Origin: Paracoccaceae bacterium
GTDB lineage: Bacteria > Pseudomonadota > Alphaproteobacteria > Rhodobacterales > Rhodobacteraceae
Direction of reading: 5' to 3'
DNA: 41,618 nucleotides
NCBI GenBank assembly: GCA_016764785.1
Contig: JAESRG010000019.1
Location: 1-41,618 of the forward strand
Shown: piece by piece, positions 9,061 through 18,913 of the stretch
Position numbering within the stretch: position 1 is the first letter of the stretch
How the letters are laid out: each line of letters begins with the position of its first letter
Program-made: the position numbers and the translations under genes
The notes under the pieces: model-generated
The model's input: only the letters and a program-made list of their open reading frames with translations
Databases searched by the model: none
Told to the model about the DNA's origin: nothing

Positions 9061-9948
9061 TTGAGCAGGAATACCAAATTGGCAGAACAATTTATCAAGA
9101 TTTTTGGCGAGCGAAATACAGGAACACGTGCAATAACACTGATGTTGCAGGAATTGCCGCACATCACAACCCGACTGCCCGTGAACCGGATGGCGCCCGA
9201 ACTCGCGGCCCTGCGCAACCGGGTAAAAGACCGCCAGTACGGGCATTGGGTTGAGCTGTATCTGGATGCAATCAAGGATCAGCACGAACAGACCCTGCAA
9301 GGCATCGGCGATTGGAAACACACAGCACCGGTATTTGACCAAAGCTATGTTGGTGCCAACGCAAAGATACTATTTGCAGTGCGTAATCCCTATAGCTGGT
9401 TGCTTTCACTGGCTAAACGCCCTTACCATATTCGCGGCAAGATATGTACAACGCTTGAACAGTTTGTCGATCTGCCTTGGCTAACTCTGCGGCGTGATCA
9501 TCTTGACGGCGTTTTGATCTCTCCCATGAGCTTATGGACCGAAAAATTGCGCGCCTATTCTGTATTTCTTAAATCCAGCAGCCAACCCAGCGAATGGATT
9601 ACATTTGAAGCGTTTATCGTTGATCCGGTAGCCATTTTAGGGGGTGCATTAACACGGTTGGACGTTTCAAGCGAAGGCTTGGTGGCAAGCGAGGAATCCA
9701 CCAAGCCCGGGCAGGTTCCACTGCCTAAAATTCAAGAAAAATATTTGACTGAAGAATGGAAAAACCTGTTATCCCGCCAGACCGTCGCTTTGATTAACGA
9801 TCTTACTGACTGGGACGTTGCTGCTGAGTTCGGGTATGAAAAATTTGACCCACGGGATTTTCCGATCAACCTTTCTGACGATATTAACAAAAGAATCTTT
9901 GGTTTTTTGCAAAAGGGGAGCCCACGTAAAGCTCCCAAAAAAGGTTGA
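9061..9948 (+). CDS. sulfotransferase-like protein
   Basis: KIFGERNTGTRAITLML (PAPS-loop-like), AKILFAVRNPYSWLLSLAKRPYH; TTG start. Confidence 0.55.
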   Translation: MSRNTKLAEQFIKIFGERNTGTRAITLMLQELPHITTRLPVNRMAPELAALRNRVKDRQYGHWVELYLDAIKDQHEQTLQGIGDWKHTAPVFDQSYVGANAKILFAVRNPYSWLLSLAKRPYHIRGKICTTLEQFVDLPWLTLRRDHLDGVLISPMSLWTEKLRAYSVFLKSSSQPSEWITFEAFIVDPVAILGGALTRLDVSSEGLVASEESTKPGQVPLPKIQEKYLTEEWKNLLSRQTVALINDLTDWDVAAEFGYEKFDPRDFPINLSDDINKRIFGFLQKGSPRKAPKKG

Positions 9949-10002
9949 GTTGAGGCCGGTTTTCGATATGCTTTCAAATTGTAGTATTGGAAAGGAATTA
10001 TT

Positions 10003-11079
10003 GTGGCTGGTAGAATGCTCGGGGAATTACGAAGTTCAGTAAAAATCGGTATTGTGGTTTTGTGTCTGGGTTTATCTGGTGCAGCGTCTGCCCAGCAAAT
10101 GACCGACGAACAACGGGAAAATTTTCAGCTATATCAACACGATGCCAAAGCTGGTGATGCTTGGTCGCAATCAATGCTTGGCGATATGTATCATTTCGCT
10201 GACGGCGTGCCGCAGAATTATGAGCTAGCGGCGTTTTGGTATCAGCGCGCCGCTGATCAGGGCAACGCGAGCAGTCAGGCCAACTTGGGCTATTTCTATG
10301 AAAACGGATTTGGCGTGCCGCAAAATGATTCATACGCGTTTGATCTGTATTTGCGGTCTGCCGAGCAAGGCAACGCAACGGGTCAGGCGAATGTTGGCTA
10401 TATGTATGATGTCGGTCGGGGTGTCGCCGAAAATGATTATGAGGCGGTTCGCTGGTTTCAGCGTGCCGCTGAACAGGGCCACGCCCTCGGGCAATCCAAC
10501 CTTGGTCTGATGTATCTTGATGGTACCGGGGTGCAGCAAAACTTTTACACTGCTTTTGACTGGTTCGTACAATCGGCCGAGCAAGGTCATGTCGATGGCA
10601 TGACCAACCTTGGTTTTATGTATGACACAGGTCAGGGCACCCCGCGTAATGACGCATTTGCGGTCGAATGGTATCGCCGTGCCGCTGAAGAAAACTATCC
10701 GCTGGCGCAAACCAATCTTGGTTATATGTACGACGTAGGGCGCGGTGTTGCCCAAAGCGATAGCGAGGCATTTCGCTGGTATCTGATGGGGGCTGAAAAC
10801 GGCAATGCGCTTGGCCAGTCCAACGTCGGACTGATGTTCTTGAACGGGCGGGGAACGCGACAAGATGATCGGGAAGCTTTTCGCTGGTTTGAGGCCTCTG
10901 CACGTCAAAACCACGCTGATGGGTTAACTAATCTGGGCTTTATGTATGAAACAGGTCGTGGCGTGGGCCAAAGTGACCGGCAGGCGATTCACTATTACCG
11001 GCTTGGCGCAGATTTGGGCAACGATACGGCTAACTCAAACTTGCGGCTGATGTTGAATGCGGGTCGCGGTACCAAGTAG
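10003..11079 (+). CDS. secreted Sel1-like repeat protein
   Basis: Signal peptide then about nine 36-residue SLR units (e.g. GNATGQANVGYMYDVGRGVAENDYEAVRWFQRAAEQ). Confidence 0.93.
   Translation: MAGRMLGELRSSVKIGIVVLCLGLSGAASAQQMTDEQRENFQLYQHDAKAGDAWSQSMLGDMYHFADGVPQNYELAAFWYQRAADQGNASSQANLGYFYENGFGVPQNDSYAFDLYLRSAEQGNATGQANVGYMYDVGRGVAENDYEAVRWFQRAAEQGHALGQSNLGLMYLDGTGVQQNFYTAFDWFVQSAEQGHVDGMTNLGFMYDTGQGTPRNDAFAVEWYRRAAEENYPLAQTNLGYMYDVGRGVAQSDSEAFRWYLMGAENGNALGQSNVGLMFLNGRGTRQDDREAFRWFEASARQNHADGLTNLGFMYETGRGVGQSDRQAIHYYRLGADLGNDTANSNLRLMLNAGRGTK
10153..11076 (+). repeat. Tandem Sel1 repeats (36 aa / 108 bp units)
   Basis: Repeated LGxMYxxGxGVxxNxxxAxxWxxxAAEQG pattern in the translation; approximate boundaries. 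Confidence 0.85.
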
Positions 11080-11081
11080 GG

Positions 11082-11414
11082 CTACATCGAAAATGATGTG
11101 CCACAGCCGCAACTGCTGGTGGCGTTCGGGTTGTTGATCACAAATCGTGCGCCGATCAGTTCTTCGGTAAAATCAATCGTGGCATCGGCCAGAAACGGCA
11201 GTGATACCGGATCAATCAAAACCTTTTCACCATCTTTTTCAAGAATCAGATCATCGTCTGCGGCTGTGTCTAGCTTGATTTCATATTGAAACCCCGAACA
11301 GCCGCCGCCCTCAACCGCGATGCGCAGGCATTGGGGCGTATCCGCGCCCTCATTGATCTCGCTTAAGCGTTCAAAGGCGCGATTTGTCACTTTTGGGGGC
11401 AAAGAAAGCTGCAT
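11082..11414 (-). CDS. erpA: HesB/IscA family iron-sulfur cluster insertion protein ErpA
   Basis: VEGGGCSGFQYEIKL and NATSSCGCGTSFSM. Confidence 0.88.
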   Translation of the reverse strand: MQLSLPPKVTNRAFERLSEINEGADTPQCLRIAVEGGGCSGFQYEIKLDTAADDDLILEKDGEKVLIDPVSLPFLADATIDFTEELIGARFVINNPNATSSCGCGTSFSM

Positions 11415-11471
11415 CTTTTGGCTCGATCCATGTTACATCGTATACAGCGAATGTAAGCGGGCAACAGACCC

Positions 11472-12620
11472 GTGACAAGTGCGGAGCAAAATATGTTTAC
11501 TAGATACGCCTCACAACCTGGTGAAAGCCGTGGTCGATTGTTTGATGAGACAGGCAGTGCGCACCGATCTGCGTTTCAGCGCGACCGCGATCGGATCATT
11601 CATTGCACTGCGTTTCGACGTCTGAAACACAAAACGCAGGTGTTTGTTGAGCACGAGGGCGATCATTTCCGCACCCGCCTGACCCACTCGATTGAGGTGG
11701 CGCAAGTGGCGCGCACCATCAGTGGCGTGCTGGGCCTGAATTCAGAACTGACCGAGGCCATAGCGTTGGCGCATGACCTTGGCCATACCCCGTTTGGTCA
11801 TACTGGTGAAGAAGCCTTAAACGACTGCATGACCCCGTATGGCGGTTTTGATCACAACGCCCAAGCCATTCGGATCGTGACCGAGTTGGAGCATAATTAC
11901 GCGGAATTTGACGGCTTAAATCTGACATGGGAAACCCTTGAGGGTATCGCCAAACACAATGGTCCGGTGGTGGGTGATTTACCCTATGCGCTGGCCGAAT
12001 ATAACGCGCGACACGATCTGGAATTGGGTACTTACGCCAGTGCTGAAGCGCAGGTTGCAGCCCTTGCTGATGACATCGCCTATAACAATCACGACCTTGA
12101 CGATGGTCTGCGTGCTGGGTTGTTTGAGGTTGACGACTTGCGTGACCTTCCCATTGTAAGCGATTGTTTTAATGAGGTTGATCGCAAGTACCCCGGTATT
12201 GATAAGGGCCGCCAACGTCACGAAGCTTTGCGACGGGTTTTTGGTGTGATGGTCGAAGATGTGCTGACTGAAAGCAAAAAACGGCTGGCAAAGGCCGCGC
12301 CAAAAACCGCTCAAGATATTCGAGATATGTCAGCTCCCGTTGTGCAATTTTCGGATGCGTTGTTTGCTGATCTTCAACAAATCCGAGCGTTTCTATTTAG
12401 CCATATGTACCGTCACGAGACCGTTAAAAAGATGCGGGTCGAAACTGCGCAAGTGGTGCGCGACCTGTTCGCGGCCTATATGGAAAAACCCGATTTGCTT
12501 CCTGTGGAATGGCATCAGCTTAATATGGCGGATCAGGCATTGGCGCGCAGTATTTCTGACTATATCGCCGGAATGACCGACCGTTATGCGCTTCAGGAAC
12601 ATAAAAAATTATACGGCTAA
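11472..12620 (+). CDS. dgt: deoxyguanosinetriphosphate triphosphohydrolase-like protein
   Basis: FRRLKHKTQVFVEHEGDHFRTRLTHSIEVAQVART, ALAHDLGHTPFGHTGEEAL (HD domain). Confidence 0.93.
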   Translation: MTSAEQNMFTRYASQPGESRGRLFDETGSAHRSAFQRDRDRIIHCTAFRRLKHKTQVFVEHEGDHFRTRLTHSIEVAQVARTISGVLGLNSELTEAIALAHDLGHTPFGHTGEEALNDCMTPYGGFDHNAQAIRIVTELEHNYAEFDGLNLTWETLEGIAKHNGPVVGDLPYALAEYNARHDLELGTYASAEAQVAALADDIAYNNHDLDDGLRAGLFEVDDLRDLPIVSDCFNEVDRKYPGIDKGRQRHEALRRVFGVMVEDVLTESKKRLAKAAPKTAQDIRDMSAPVVQFSDALFADLQQIRAFLFSHMYRHETVKKMRVETAQVVRDLFAAYMEKPDLLPVEWHQLNMADQALARSISDYIAGMTDRYALQEHKKLYG

Positions 12621-12681
12621 GCGCGTGGTCATTACCCATGTATTATGATATGCCGCCGCGAAACCTGAACGGAATAAAACC

Positions 12682-14415
12682 ATGAATCTTTTTGCCGACA
12701 TCAAAACATTGGTGCTAAGCGCGCTTGACGCGATGGTCGCTGAGGGCGTGTTGCCCGCCGGCCTGAACTTTGCAAACGTGGCGGTGGAACCTCCGCGTGA
12801 TGCGGCGCACGGCGATATGGCGACCAATGCCGCGATGGTTTTGGCCAAACCTGCCAAGATGAAACCCCGTGATATCGCTGATGCACTGGCTGCTAAATTA
12901 ACCGATGATCCACGGATCGTGACCGCCGAAGTGGCCGGACCGGGGTTCTTGAACCTTCGGCTTGATCCGGCATTATGGCTAAAACTTTTGCCGGAAATTC
13001 TGAAACTAGGTGCTGACTTTGGCCGCTCAACCATCGGGCAGAGCCGTAAGGTTAACGTGGAATTTGTGTCCACCAACCCGACCGGCCCGCTACATGTCGG
13101 CCACGCCCGCGGCGCGGTGTTTGGCGATGCGCTGGCCAGCCTGCTTGATTTTGCCGGATATATCGTCACCCGCGAATACTATATCAACGATGGCGGGGCG
13201 CAGGTTGACGTGCTGGCGCGCTCGGTTTTTGAACGCTACCGCGAGGCCATGGGGCTGGAGCCCGAAATTGTTGAGGGTTTGTACCCCGGTGATTATTTGA
13301 TCGAGCTTGGTAAAGCGGTCAAAGAAAGATATGGCGATAGCCTGATTGACCAGCCCGAAAGCGTTTGGTTGGCGGACCTGCGCGAATTTTCCACCGATGC
13401 AATGATGGACTTGATCCGCGAAGATCTGGCCGCTATCGGGGTGAAAATGGATGTGTTTTTCAGCGAAAAGTCGCTGTATGGCACCGGCTTGATCGAAGCC
13501 GCGATTGGTGATCTGGACAGCAAAGGCCTGATTTATCAGGGTACCCTGCCGCCACCTAAAGGTAAGTTGGGCGAAGATTGGGAGCCGCGCGAGCAAACCC
13601 TGTTCCGCTCCACCAGCCACGGTGATGACGTGGATCGCCCGATCAAGAAATCCGACGGCGGCTGGACCTATTTTGCGCCCGATATCGCCTATCATTACGA
13701 TAAAATTCAACGCGGTTTTGATGAGCTGATCGACGTGTTCGGCGCGGATCACGGCGGCTATGTCAAACGTATGAAAGCGGCAGTATCGGCGCTGTCAGAC
13801 GGTAAAGTGCCGCTGGATATCAAGCTATGCCAGTTGGTTCGGTTGTTCAAAGACGGCCAGCCGTTCAAAATGTCAAAACGCGCTGGCAATTTTGTGTTGC
13901 TGCGCGATGTGGTCGATCTGGTTGGCCGCGACGTGACCCGCTTTGTGATGCTAACCCGCAAAAACGATGCGCCGCTAGATTTCGACCTTGCTAAAGCGAC
14001 CGAGCAATCCAAGGATAATCCGGTTTTTTATGTGCAATATGCACATGCACGTGTTCATTCGGTGCTGTCCAAGGCGGGCAAACCGTCAGATGAAAGCCTG
14101 ACTGGGGCAGATTTATCTTTGCTGACAAATCCTGCCGAAGTCAGCCTGATCCGAAAACTGGCCGAATGGCCACGGTTGCTGGAATTGGCTGCGACCCATC
14201 ATGAACCGCACCGAATTGCGTTCTATCTGTTTGATTTGGCGTCTGAATTTCACGCGTTGCAACATATGGGCAAGCTTGATCCAAGTCTTCGTTTCTTGCG
14301 TGATGACGCACCGAACTGCACCACAGCCCGTCTGGCGATGATCCGCAGTGTGGCAGTTGTGATTTCCGCTGGTCTTGGTATTCTTGGTGTTACCCCGCGC
14401 AACGAGATGCGTTAA
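12682..14415 (+). CDS. argS: arginyl-tRNA synthetase
   Basis: [25 protein letters not shown] (HIGH region), [18 protein letters not shown]. Confidence 0.96.
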   Translation: MNLFADIKTLVLSALDAMVAEGVLPAGLNFANVAVEPPRDAAHGDMATNAAMVLAKPAKMKPRDIADALAAKLTDDPRIVTAEVAGPGFLNLRLDPALWLKLLPEILKLGADFGRSTIGQSRKVNVEFVSTNPTGPLHVGHARGAVFGDALASLLDFAGYIVTREYYINDGGAQVDVLARSVFERYREAMGLEPEIVEGLYPGDYLIELGKAVKERYGDSLIDQPESVWLADLREFSTDAMMDLIREDLAAIGVKMDVFFSEKSLYGTGLIEAAIGDLDSKGLIYQGTLPPPKGKLGEDWEPREQTLFRSTSHGDDVDRPIKKSDGGWTYFAPDIAYHYDKIQRGFDELIDVFGADHGGYVKRMKAAVSALSDGKVPLDIKLCQLVRLFKDGQPFKMSKRAGNFVLLRDVVDLVGRDVTRFVMLTRKNDAPLDFDLAKATEQSKDNPVFYVQYAHARVHSVLSKAGKPSDESLTGADLSLLTNPAEVSLIRKLAEWPRLLELAATHHEPHRIAFYLFDLASEFHALQHMGKLDPSLRFLRDDAPNCTTARLAMIRSVAVVISAGLGILGVTPRNEMR

Positions 14416-14494
14416 TCGCACAATATTTGCATATTTAGGGGTTGGAGCAGAGCAGACCACTATTTATAGTGTTCAATGAGAGGCGTGTATTCCG

Positions 14495-15433
14495 ATGAGC
14501 GAATCGAGATATGAATCAACTGGCCACGATTCCGTTGACGGCGATGTCGTTGATGCGGGCATGGCTGCGCGGGTGACCAAATGGGTTGGCGGCGGGCTAT
14601 CGCTTGCCCTGACCCTTGGGGTTATCTACTGGGCCTATCAACTAGGTCAGCGCGATGCCAATGATGTGCCGGTTATTCAGGCGATGGGCGGCGTGGCCCG
14701 CGAACGCCCTGAAGACCCACAAGGCACGCAAGCCGACCATCAAGGGCTTGACGTGAACGCGGTTCTGGCTGGCGATGAGACCGTGCCGGTTGGCTCCGAA
14801 ACCCAACTTGCGCCGCCACCGCAGCGCGCCACAGCCGAGGATCAGCCGATCTCGGAACAGCCAAGCGAAACTGTTTTGGTTCTGCCCGTAGATGAAGCTG
14901 TTGACCGTGTCGAAATTATTGAGCCTGAAACGGGCGGTGATCCAACCGAATTGGCCGGTGATCCAAATATGACGCGACCAGCCCGACGGGTCGTTCAGAC
15001 AGGGCTTTCCCCGAATTCAGATCGCCTAAGTGACGCAATCGCCAGCGCGATTGCTGAGGCGAACAGCCCGACACCGACACCAGTGGTCGAAACAACCGTG
15101 GCTGAAACGCCATCCGAAGTATCACCTGAAACGCCAGCTCCATTGATCTCCATGCCCGATGCAAATGCGACAAGCGTGGCAGTCGGCACGCGAATGATTC
15201 AGCTTGGCGTGTTTGATGATGAAGAAAGCGCACTGCGCAACTGGGATCTTCTGCTGGCCAACCAGCCTGATCTTCTGAATGGGCTGCAACGTTATATTGA
15301 GCGCCGTGAGGCCGGAGGTCGGGTGTTCTATCGACTGCGCGCCCTTGGGTTTGAAAATGCTGAACAAGCGTCAACGCTGTGTGCAGTGCTGATGGGGCGT
15401 GATGTGCAGTGTATTCCCGTGGCGGCGCGGTAA
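14495..15433 (+). CDS. SPOR domain-containing membrane protein
   Basis: Single TM (GGGLSLALTLGVIYWAYQLG), Pro/Thr/Glu-rich linker, C-terminal QLGVFDDEESALRNWDLLLA SPOR-like fold. Confidence 0.8.
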   Translation: MSESRYESTGHDSVDGDVVDAGMAARVTKWVGGGLSLALTLGVIYWAYQLGQRDANDVPVIQAMGGVARERPEDPQGTQADHQGLDVNAVLAGDETVPVGSETQLAPPPQRATAEDQPISEQPSETVLVLPVDEAVDRVEIIEPETGGDPTELAGDPNMTRPARRVVQTGLSPNSDRLSDAIASAIAEANSPTPTPVVETTVAETPSEVSPETPAPLISMPDANATSVAVGTRMIQLGVFDDEESALRNWDLLLANQPDLLNGLQRYIERREAGGRVFYRLRALGFENAEQASTLCAVLMGRDVQCIPVAAR

Positions 15434-15439
15434 ACATCT

Positions 15440-16231
15440 ATGCCTGATGATTTTATTAGCGATATACAGGATCAAGATATAGAAAGCCGCCGCAAAGCCG
15501 AGGCGTTGGTGATTGATGTCGATGGCTTTGAAGGTCCGCTCGATTTGCTGCTGACACTTTCACGCAGTCAAAAGGTAGATTTGCGCAAGGTTTCAATTCT
15601 GGAACTAGCCGAACAATATCTGGTTTTTGTTGAGGAAGCCAAGCGGTTACGTATTGAGCTGGCCGCTGATTATCTGGTGATGGCCGCGTGGCTGGCCTTT
15701 CTTAAATCACGTTTACTGCTGCCGCCTGATCCCACAGACGAAGGCCCCAGCGGTGAAGAACTGGCGGCGCATCTGGCGTTTCAGTTGGAGCGGCTTGAGG
15801 CAATGCGCGGCGCTGCTGCCCGCCTTATGGCGCGCGACCAACTGGGCCGTGATTTCTTTGCACGCGGCCAAACCGAGGTGATGACCCGCAAACGCACCGT
15901 TCGCTATACGTCAACATTGCTCGATTTGATGCAGGCCTATGCCCAGACCAAAACGCGCGATGACTTTGAACCGCTCAGCCTGAAACGCGGGGCGATTTAC
16001 ACGATGGAACAGGCACTTGAGCGGATGAAAGGCCTAATTGGTCACGCGATGGAATGGGGTGATCTGGAGCAATATCTGCCCGAGGCTTGGCGGCTTGACC
16101 CAAAGAAACGACGTTCGGCAACCGCGTCGACTTTTGCGGCGGCGCTGGAATTGGTCAAGGAAGGCAAGTTGGAAATACGGCAGTCAGATGTTTTTGCCCC
16201 GATTGAGCTGCGCAAACGGAAATCAACCTGA
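15440..16231 (+). CDS. scpA: segregation and condensation protein A
   Basis: VDGFEGPLDLLLTLSRSQKVDLRKVSILELAEQYL, AADYLVMAAWLAFLKSRLLLP. Confidence 0.94.
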   Translation: MPDDFISDIQDQDIESRRKAEALVIDVDGFEGPLDLLLTLSRSQKVDLRKVSILELAEQYLVFVEEAKRLRIELAADYLVMAAWLAFLKSRLLLPPDPTDEGPSGEELAAHLAFQLERLEAMRGAAARLMARDQLGRDFFARGQTEVMTRKRTVRYTSTLLDLMQAYAQTKTRDDFEPLSLKRGAIYTMEQALERMKGLIGHAMEWGDLEQYLPEAWRLDPKKRRSATASTFAAALELVKEGKLEIRQSDVFAPIELRKRKST

Positions 16232-16857
16232 TGGAAGACGAAAAACTTGAATCGCTGTTCGAAGCGCCGCCAATGGCGGAGCAAGAACGCATGATCGAAG
16301 CGGTGCTGTTTGCCAGTGCTGACCCGCTCAGCACCGCTGAGATTGAAAGCCGGATGCCCCATGGCAGCGACGTCGCCGAAGCGATGGTCTATGTGCGTAA
16401 ACGGTATCAGGGGCGCGGCATTGAATTGGTTAAGGTTGGCGATGGTTGGGCGTTTCGCACCGCAAACGACCTTGGGTTCTTGATGCAAAAAGAACAGGTT
16501 GAATATCGAAAACTGTCACGCGCCGCGATTGAGACTTTGGCGATCATTGCTTATCACCAACCCGCAACCCGCGCTGAAATCGAAGAAATTCGCGGAGTTT
16601 CAGTGTCGCGCGGCACGATTGATATGCTGATGGAACTCGGCTGGGTTAAAATTGGTCGGCGGCGCATGACGCCGGGTCGCCCCGTGACGTTTATCGTGAC
16701 CCAAGGGTTTTTGGACCATTTCGGATTGGAGACCTCACGCGATTTACCGGGGGTCAAAGAGTTGCGCGAAAGCGGATTGCTGGACAACCGTCCGGCACCA
16801 GCGGTGTTTGGCGATGACGATCTGGGTGAGGGCGACCAGGACGATATGTTCTCATAA
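16231..16857 (+). CDS. scpB: segregation and condensation protein B
   Basis: ETLAIIAYHQPATRAEIEEIRGVSVSRGTIDMLMELGWVKIGRR; 1-nt overlap with scpA. Confidence 0.94.
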   Translation: MEDEKLESLFEAPPMAEQERMIEAVLFASADPLSTAEIESRMPHGSDVAEAMVYVRKRYQGRGIELVKVGDGWAFRTANDLGFLMQKEQVEYRKLSRAAIETLAIIAYHQPATRAEIEEIRGVSVSRGTIDMLMELGWVKIGRRRMTPGRPVTFIVTQGFLDHFGLETSRDLPGVKELRESGLLDNRPAPAVFGDDDLGEGDQDDMFS

Positions 16858-16874
16858 CTTGGGTGTGCTCCACC

Positions 16875-17960
16875 CTACGGTTTTTGGAAATGTTTCGATA
16901 ATTTCAGGCCTTGGCCCTGATAGTTTGACCCCAAATCAGCACCATACAAAACCTTTGGCACCTCGGTCATACGTTCATAGACTAAACGTCCGACGATCTG
17001 GCCGTGTTCCAACACAAATGGCGCTTCGTGGCAGCGCACTTCCAGCACCCCGCGTGAACCTTTGCCGCCCGCTGATTCGTTACCGAATCCGGGATCAAAG
17101 AAACCCGCATAATGGACCCTAAATTCGCCGACCATTGCCAAATACGGCGCCATTTCAGCGGCGCAATCGGGCGGGATGTGCACGGCCTCGCGGCTGATCA
17201 GTATGTAAAACGCGCCGGGGTCTAGGATGATTCGGCCGTCGGGGGCCAGTACTGGCTCCCAGAATTCGGCCACCGGATAGTGGTTCAGTTTATCAAGGTC
17301 GATCAAGCCGGTATGGGGTTTGGCACGATAGCCAACAATGCCGTTTTGGCGCGGCGACAGGTCAACCGAAAAACCCAAGCCGTTGTCGATATGGGCCTCT
17401 GAATCGACCAAACCTTGGGCTTCGTCCAACGCCACAAGTTCTGTATCATTTAGCACAACTTGACCGGCGCGAAACCTGATCTGGTTTAGGCGCATGCCGG
17501 GGCGGGCCAGAACTGAAAAAGAGCGCGGCGAGATTTCTGCGTAAAGCGGCCCTGAATATCCCGCATCAATCCGGTCAAATTCAATCGCGTTACTGGTAAT
17601 TAAACGGGTAAACAAGTCGAGCCGCCCGGTGGAGCTTTTGGCATTGGCCACCGCGTTGATATGGCTTGGCAGGTTTAGGGTTTCTTGCAGCAGCACCAGA
17701 TAAACGCAGCCTTTTTCAAGTACAGCACCGTCGGTCAGATCAATTTCATGGGTGGAAAAGTCTTTCAACTTTGCCTCAATTCCGGCTGCCGCTGGCAGGA
17801 ACGAGGCGCGTACCCGCCACGCTTTAGTGCCAAGACGCAAATCAAGACTGGCCGGTTGAATTTGGGGATCAGGGATCGGGATGTCAGACCTGATTTGACC
17901 AGCTGCAATCATTTTCTGAATAGCCTGATAGGGCAGAACACCCTGTTTTTGCTGGCTCAT
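16875..17960 (-). CDS. dcd: 2'-deoxycytidine 5'-triphosphate deaminase, long two-domain form
   Basis: IQPASLDLRLG, NAKSSTGRLDLFTRLI, AGYSGPLYAEISPRSF, second dUTPase-like half GEFRVHYAGFFDPGFGNESAGGKGSRGVLEVRCHEAPFVLEHGQIVGRLVYERM. Confidence 0.88.
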   Translation of the reverse strand: MSQQKQGVLPYQAIQKMIAAGQIRSDIPIPDPQIQPASLDLRLGTKAWRVRASFLPAAAGIEAKLKDFSTHEIDLTDGAVLEKGCVYLVLLQETLNLPSHINAVANAKSSTGRLDLFTRLITSNAIEFDRIDAGYSGPLYAEISPRSFSVLARPGMRLNQIRFRAGQVVLNDTELVALDEAQGLVDSEAHIDNGLGFSVDLSPRQNGIVGYRAKPHTGLIDLDKLNHYPVAEFWEPVLAPDGRIILDPGAFYILISREAVHIPPDCAAEMAPYLAMVGEFRVHYAGFFDPGFGNESAGGKGSRGVLEVRCHEAPFVLEHGQIVGRLVYERMTEVPKVLYGADLGSNYQGQGLKLSKHFQKP

Positions 17961-18013
17961 GGGGCTGTCCCTTTATACTGAAAAACGCCAGCGGCTGCCG
18001 GCGTTTTCAAAAT

Positions 18014-18090
18014 TGGTCGGGCTAGCGGGATTCGAACCCACGGCCTTTCGTCCCCCAGACGAACGCGCTACCAAGCTGCGCCATAGCCCG
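18014..18090 (-). tRNA. tRNA-Pro (GGG), CCA encoded
   Basis: Reverse complement CGGGCTATGGCGCAGCTTGGTAGCGCGTTCGTCTGGGGGACGAAAGGCCGTGGGTTCGAATCCCGCTAGCCCGACCA folds as cloverleaf; 7-bp acceptor CGGGCTA/TAGCCCG; anticodon loop CTGGGGG. Confidence 0.95.
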
Positions 18091-18148
18091 ACTGAGGGTG
18101 TTATATCGCCATATTTGGCAGAGGCAAGCCCGAAACCAACGTTCTGCA

Positions 18149-18505
18149 TTAAAGCGTCGCAACAATGCTGGTTCGCAGGGTTTCAAGCTGTGCAATAATG
18201 GCTGCAAGGTCAACAGGGGCGGCCGCAACAGGCTCGACCGTGCCAATGCTGTTGACGTGCTTAATGCCTTTGTCTTTCAAGATTTTCTGAACACCCTTGA
18301 TGGTCAAGCCATCCTCGTACAACAGATGTTGGATACCGCGCAGCAGCGTTACGTCGGCGGGGCGATAATATCGCCGTCCGCCGCCGCGTTTAACTGGCGC
18401 GATCTGGGTGAACCGACTTTCCCAAAAACGCAGAACATGGGCCGGCACGTCAAGCATGGTTGCCACTTCGGAAATGGTTCGAAAGGCTTCGGCTGACTTG
18501 CGCAT
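18149..18505 (-). CDS. MerR family transcriptional regulator
   Basis: [48 protein letters not shown]. Confidence 0.92.
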   Translation of the reverse strand: MRKSAEAFRTISEVATMLDVPAHVLRFWESRFTQIAPVKRGGGRRYYRPADVTLLRGIQHLLYEDGLTIKGVQKILKDKGIKHVNSIGTVEPVAAAPVDLAAIIAQLETLRTSIVATL

Positions 18506-18517
18506 AAGACTATCCGG

Positions 18518-18820
18518 TTAGGATTTGTTGCCGGAGTTCACGCGATCTTTCATCAGATGCGACGGACGGAAGGTCAAAACGCGGCGCGGCGCGATCGGGA
18601 CTTCTTCACCGGTTTTTGGGTTTCGGCCAATACGGGCATTTTTGTCACGGATCGAAAATGTGCCAAAAGATGAAATCTTTACGTTTTCGCCGTCAACCAG
18701 TGCTTCGGCCATATAGCCCAGTACCGATTCAACCAATTCGGCTGATTCATTACGTGATAGGCCTACTTCGCGGAACACAGCTTCGCTGAGGTCCATTCTC
18801 GTTAATGTCTGATTACTCAC
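18518..18820 (-). CDS. ihfA: integration host factor subunit alpha
   Basis: [41 protein letters not shown]. Confidence 0.94.
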   Translation of the reverse strand: MSNQTLTRMDLSEAVFREVGLSRNESAELVESVLGYMAEALVDGENVKISSFGTFSIRDKNARIGRNPKTGEEVPIAPRRVLTFRPSHLMKDRVNSGNKS

Positions 18821-18913
18821 GGATTCGCTCCTTATGTTACTTGACTAGGATATTGGAAAAAGGGAAAGCGAGTCAATAACAACGACTTGCGCTGAGTCGT
18901 TATCGTCGCAGGT

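Noticed and set aside
10153-11076. Regular 108-bp repetition considered as CRISPR or satellite
   Set aside because: Repeats are in-frame Sel1 protein repeats with degenerate DNA, no identical short repeats with unique spacers.
13090-13752. 220-aa minus ORF antisense to argS
   Set aside because: Antisense shadow of a strongly conserved gene; no recognisable motif, typical high-GC mirror ORF.
18014-18090. tRNA-Pro as an integration site for a genomic island
   Set aside because: No integrase and no duplicated tRNA 3' end seen nearby; flanking genes are core genes.
18022-18246. 74-aa minus ORF and 17959-18198 plus ORF across the tRNA region
   Set aside because: Both overlap the clear tRNA-Pro gene and the MerR 3' end; no protein motif.
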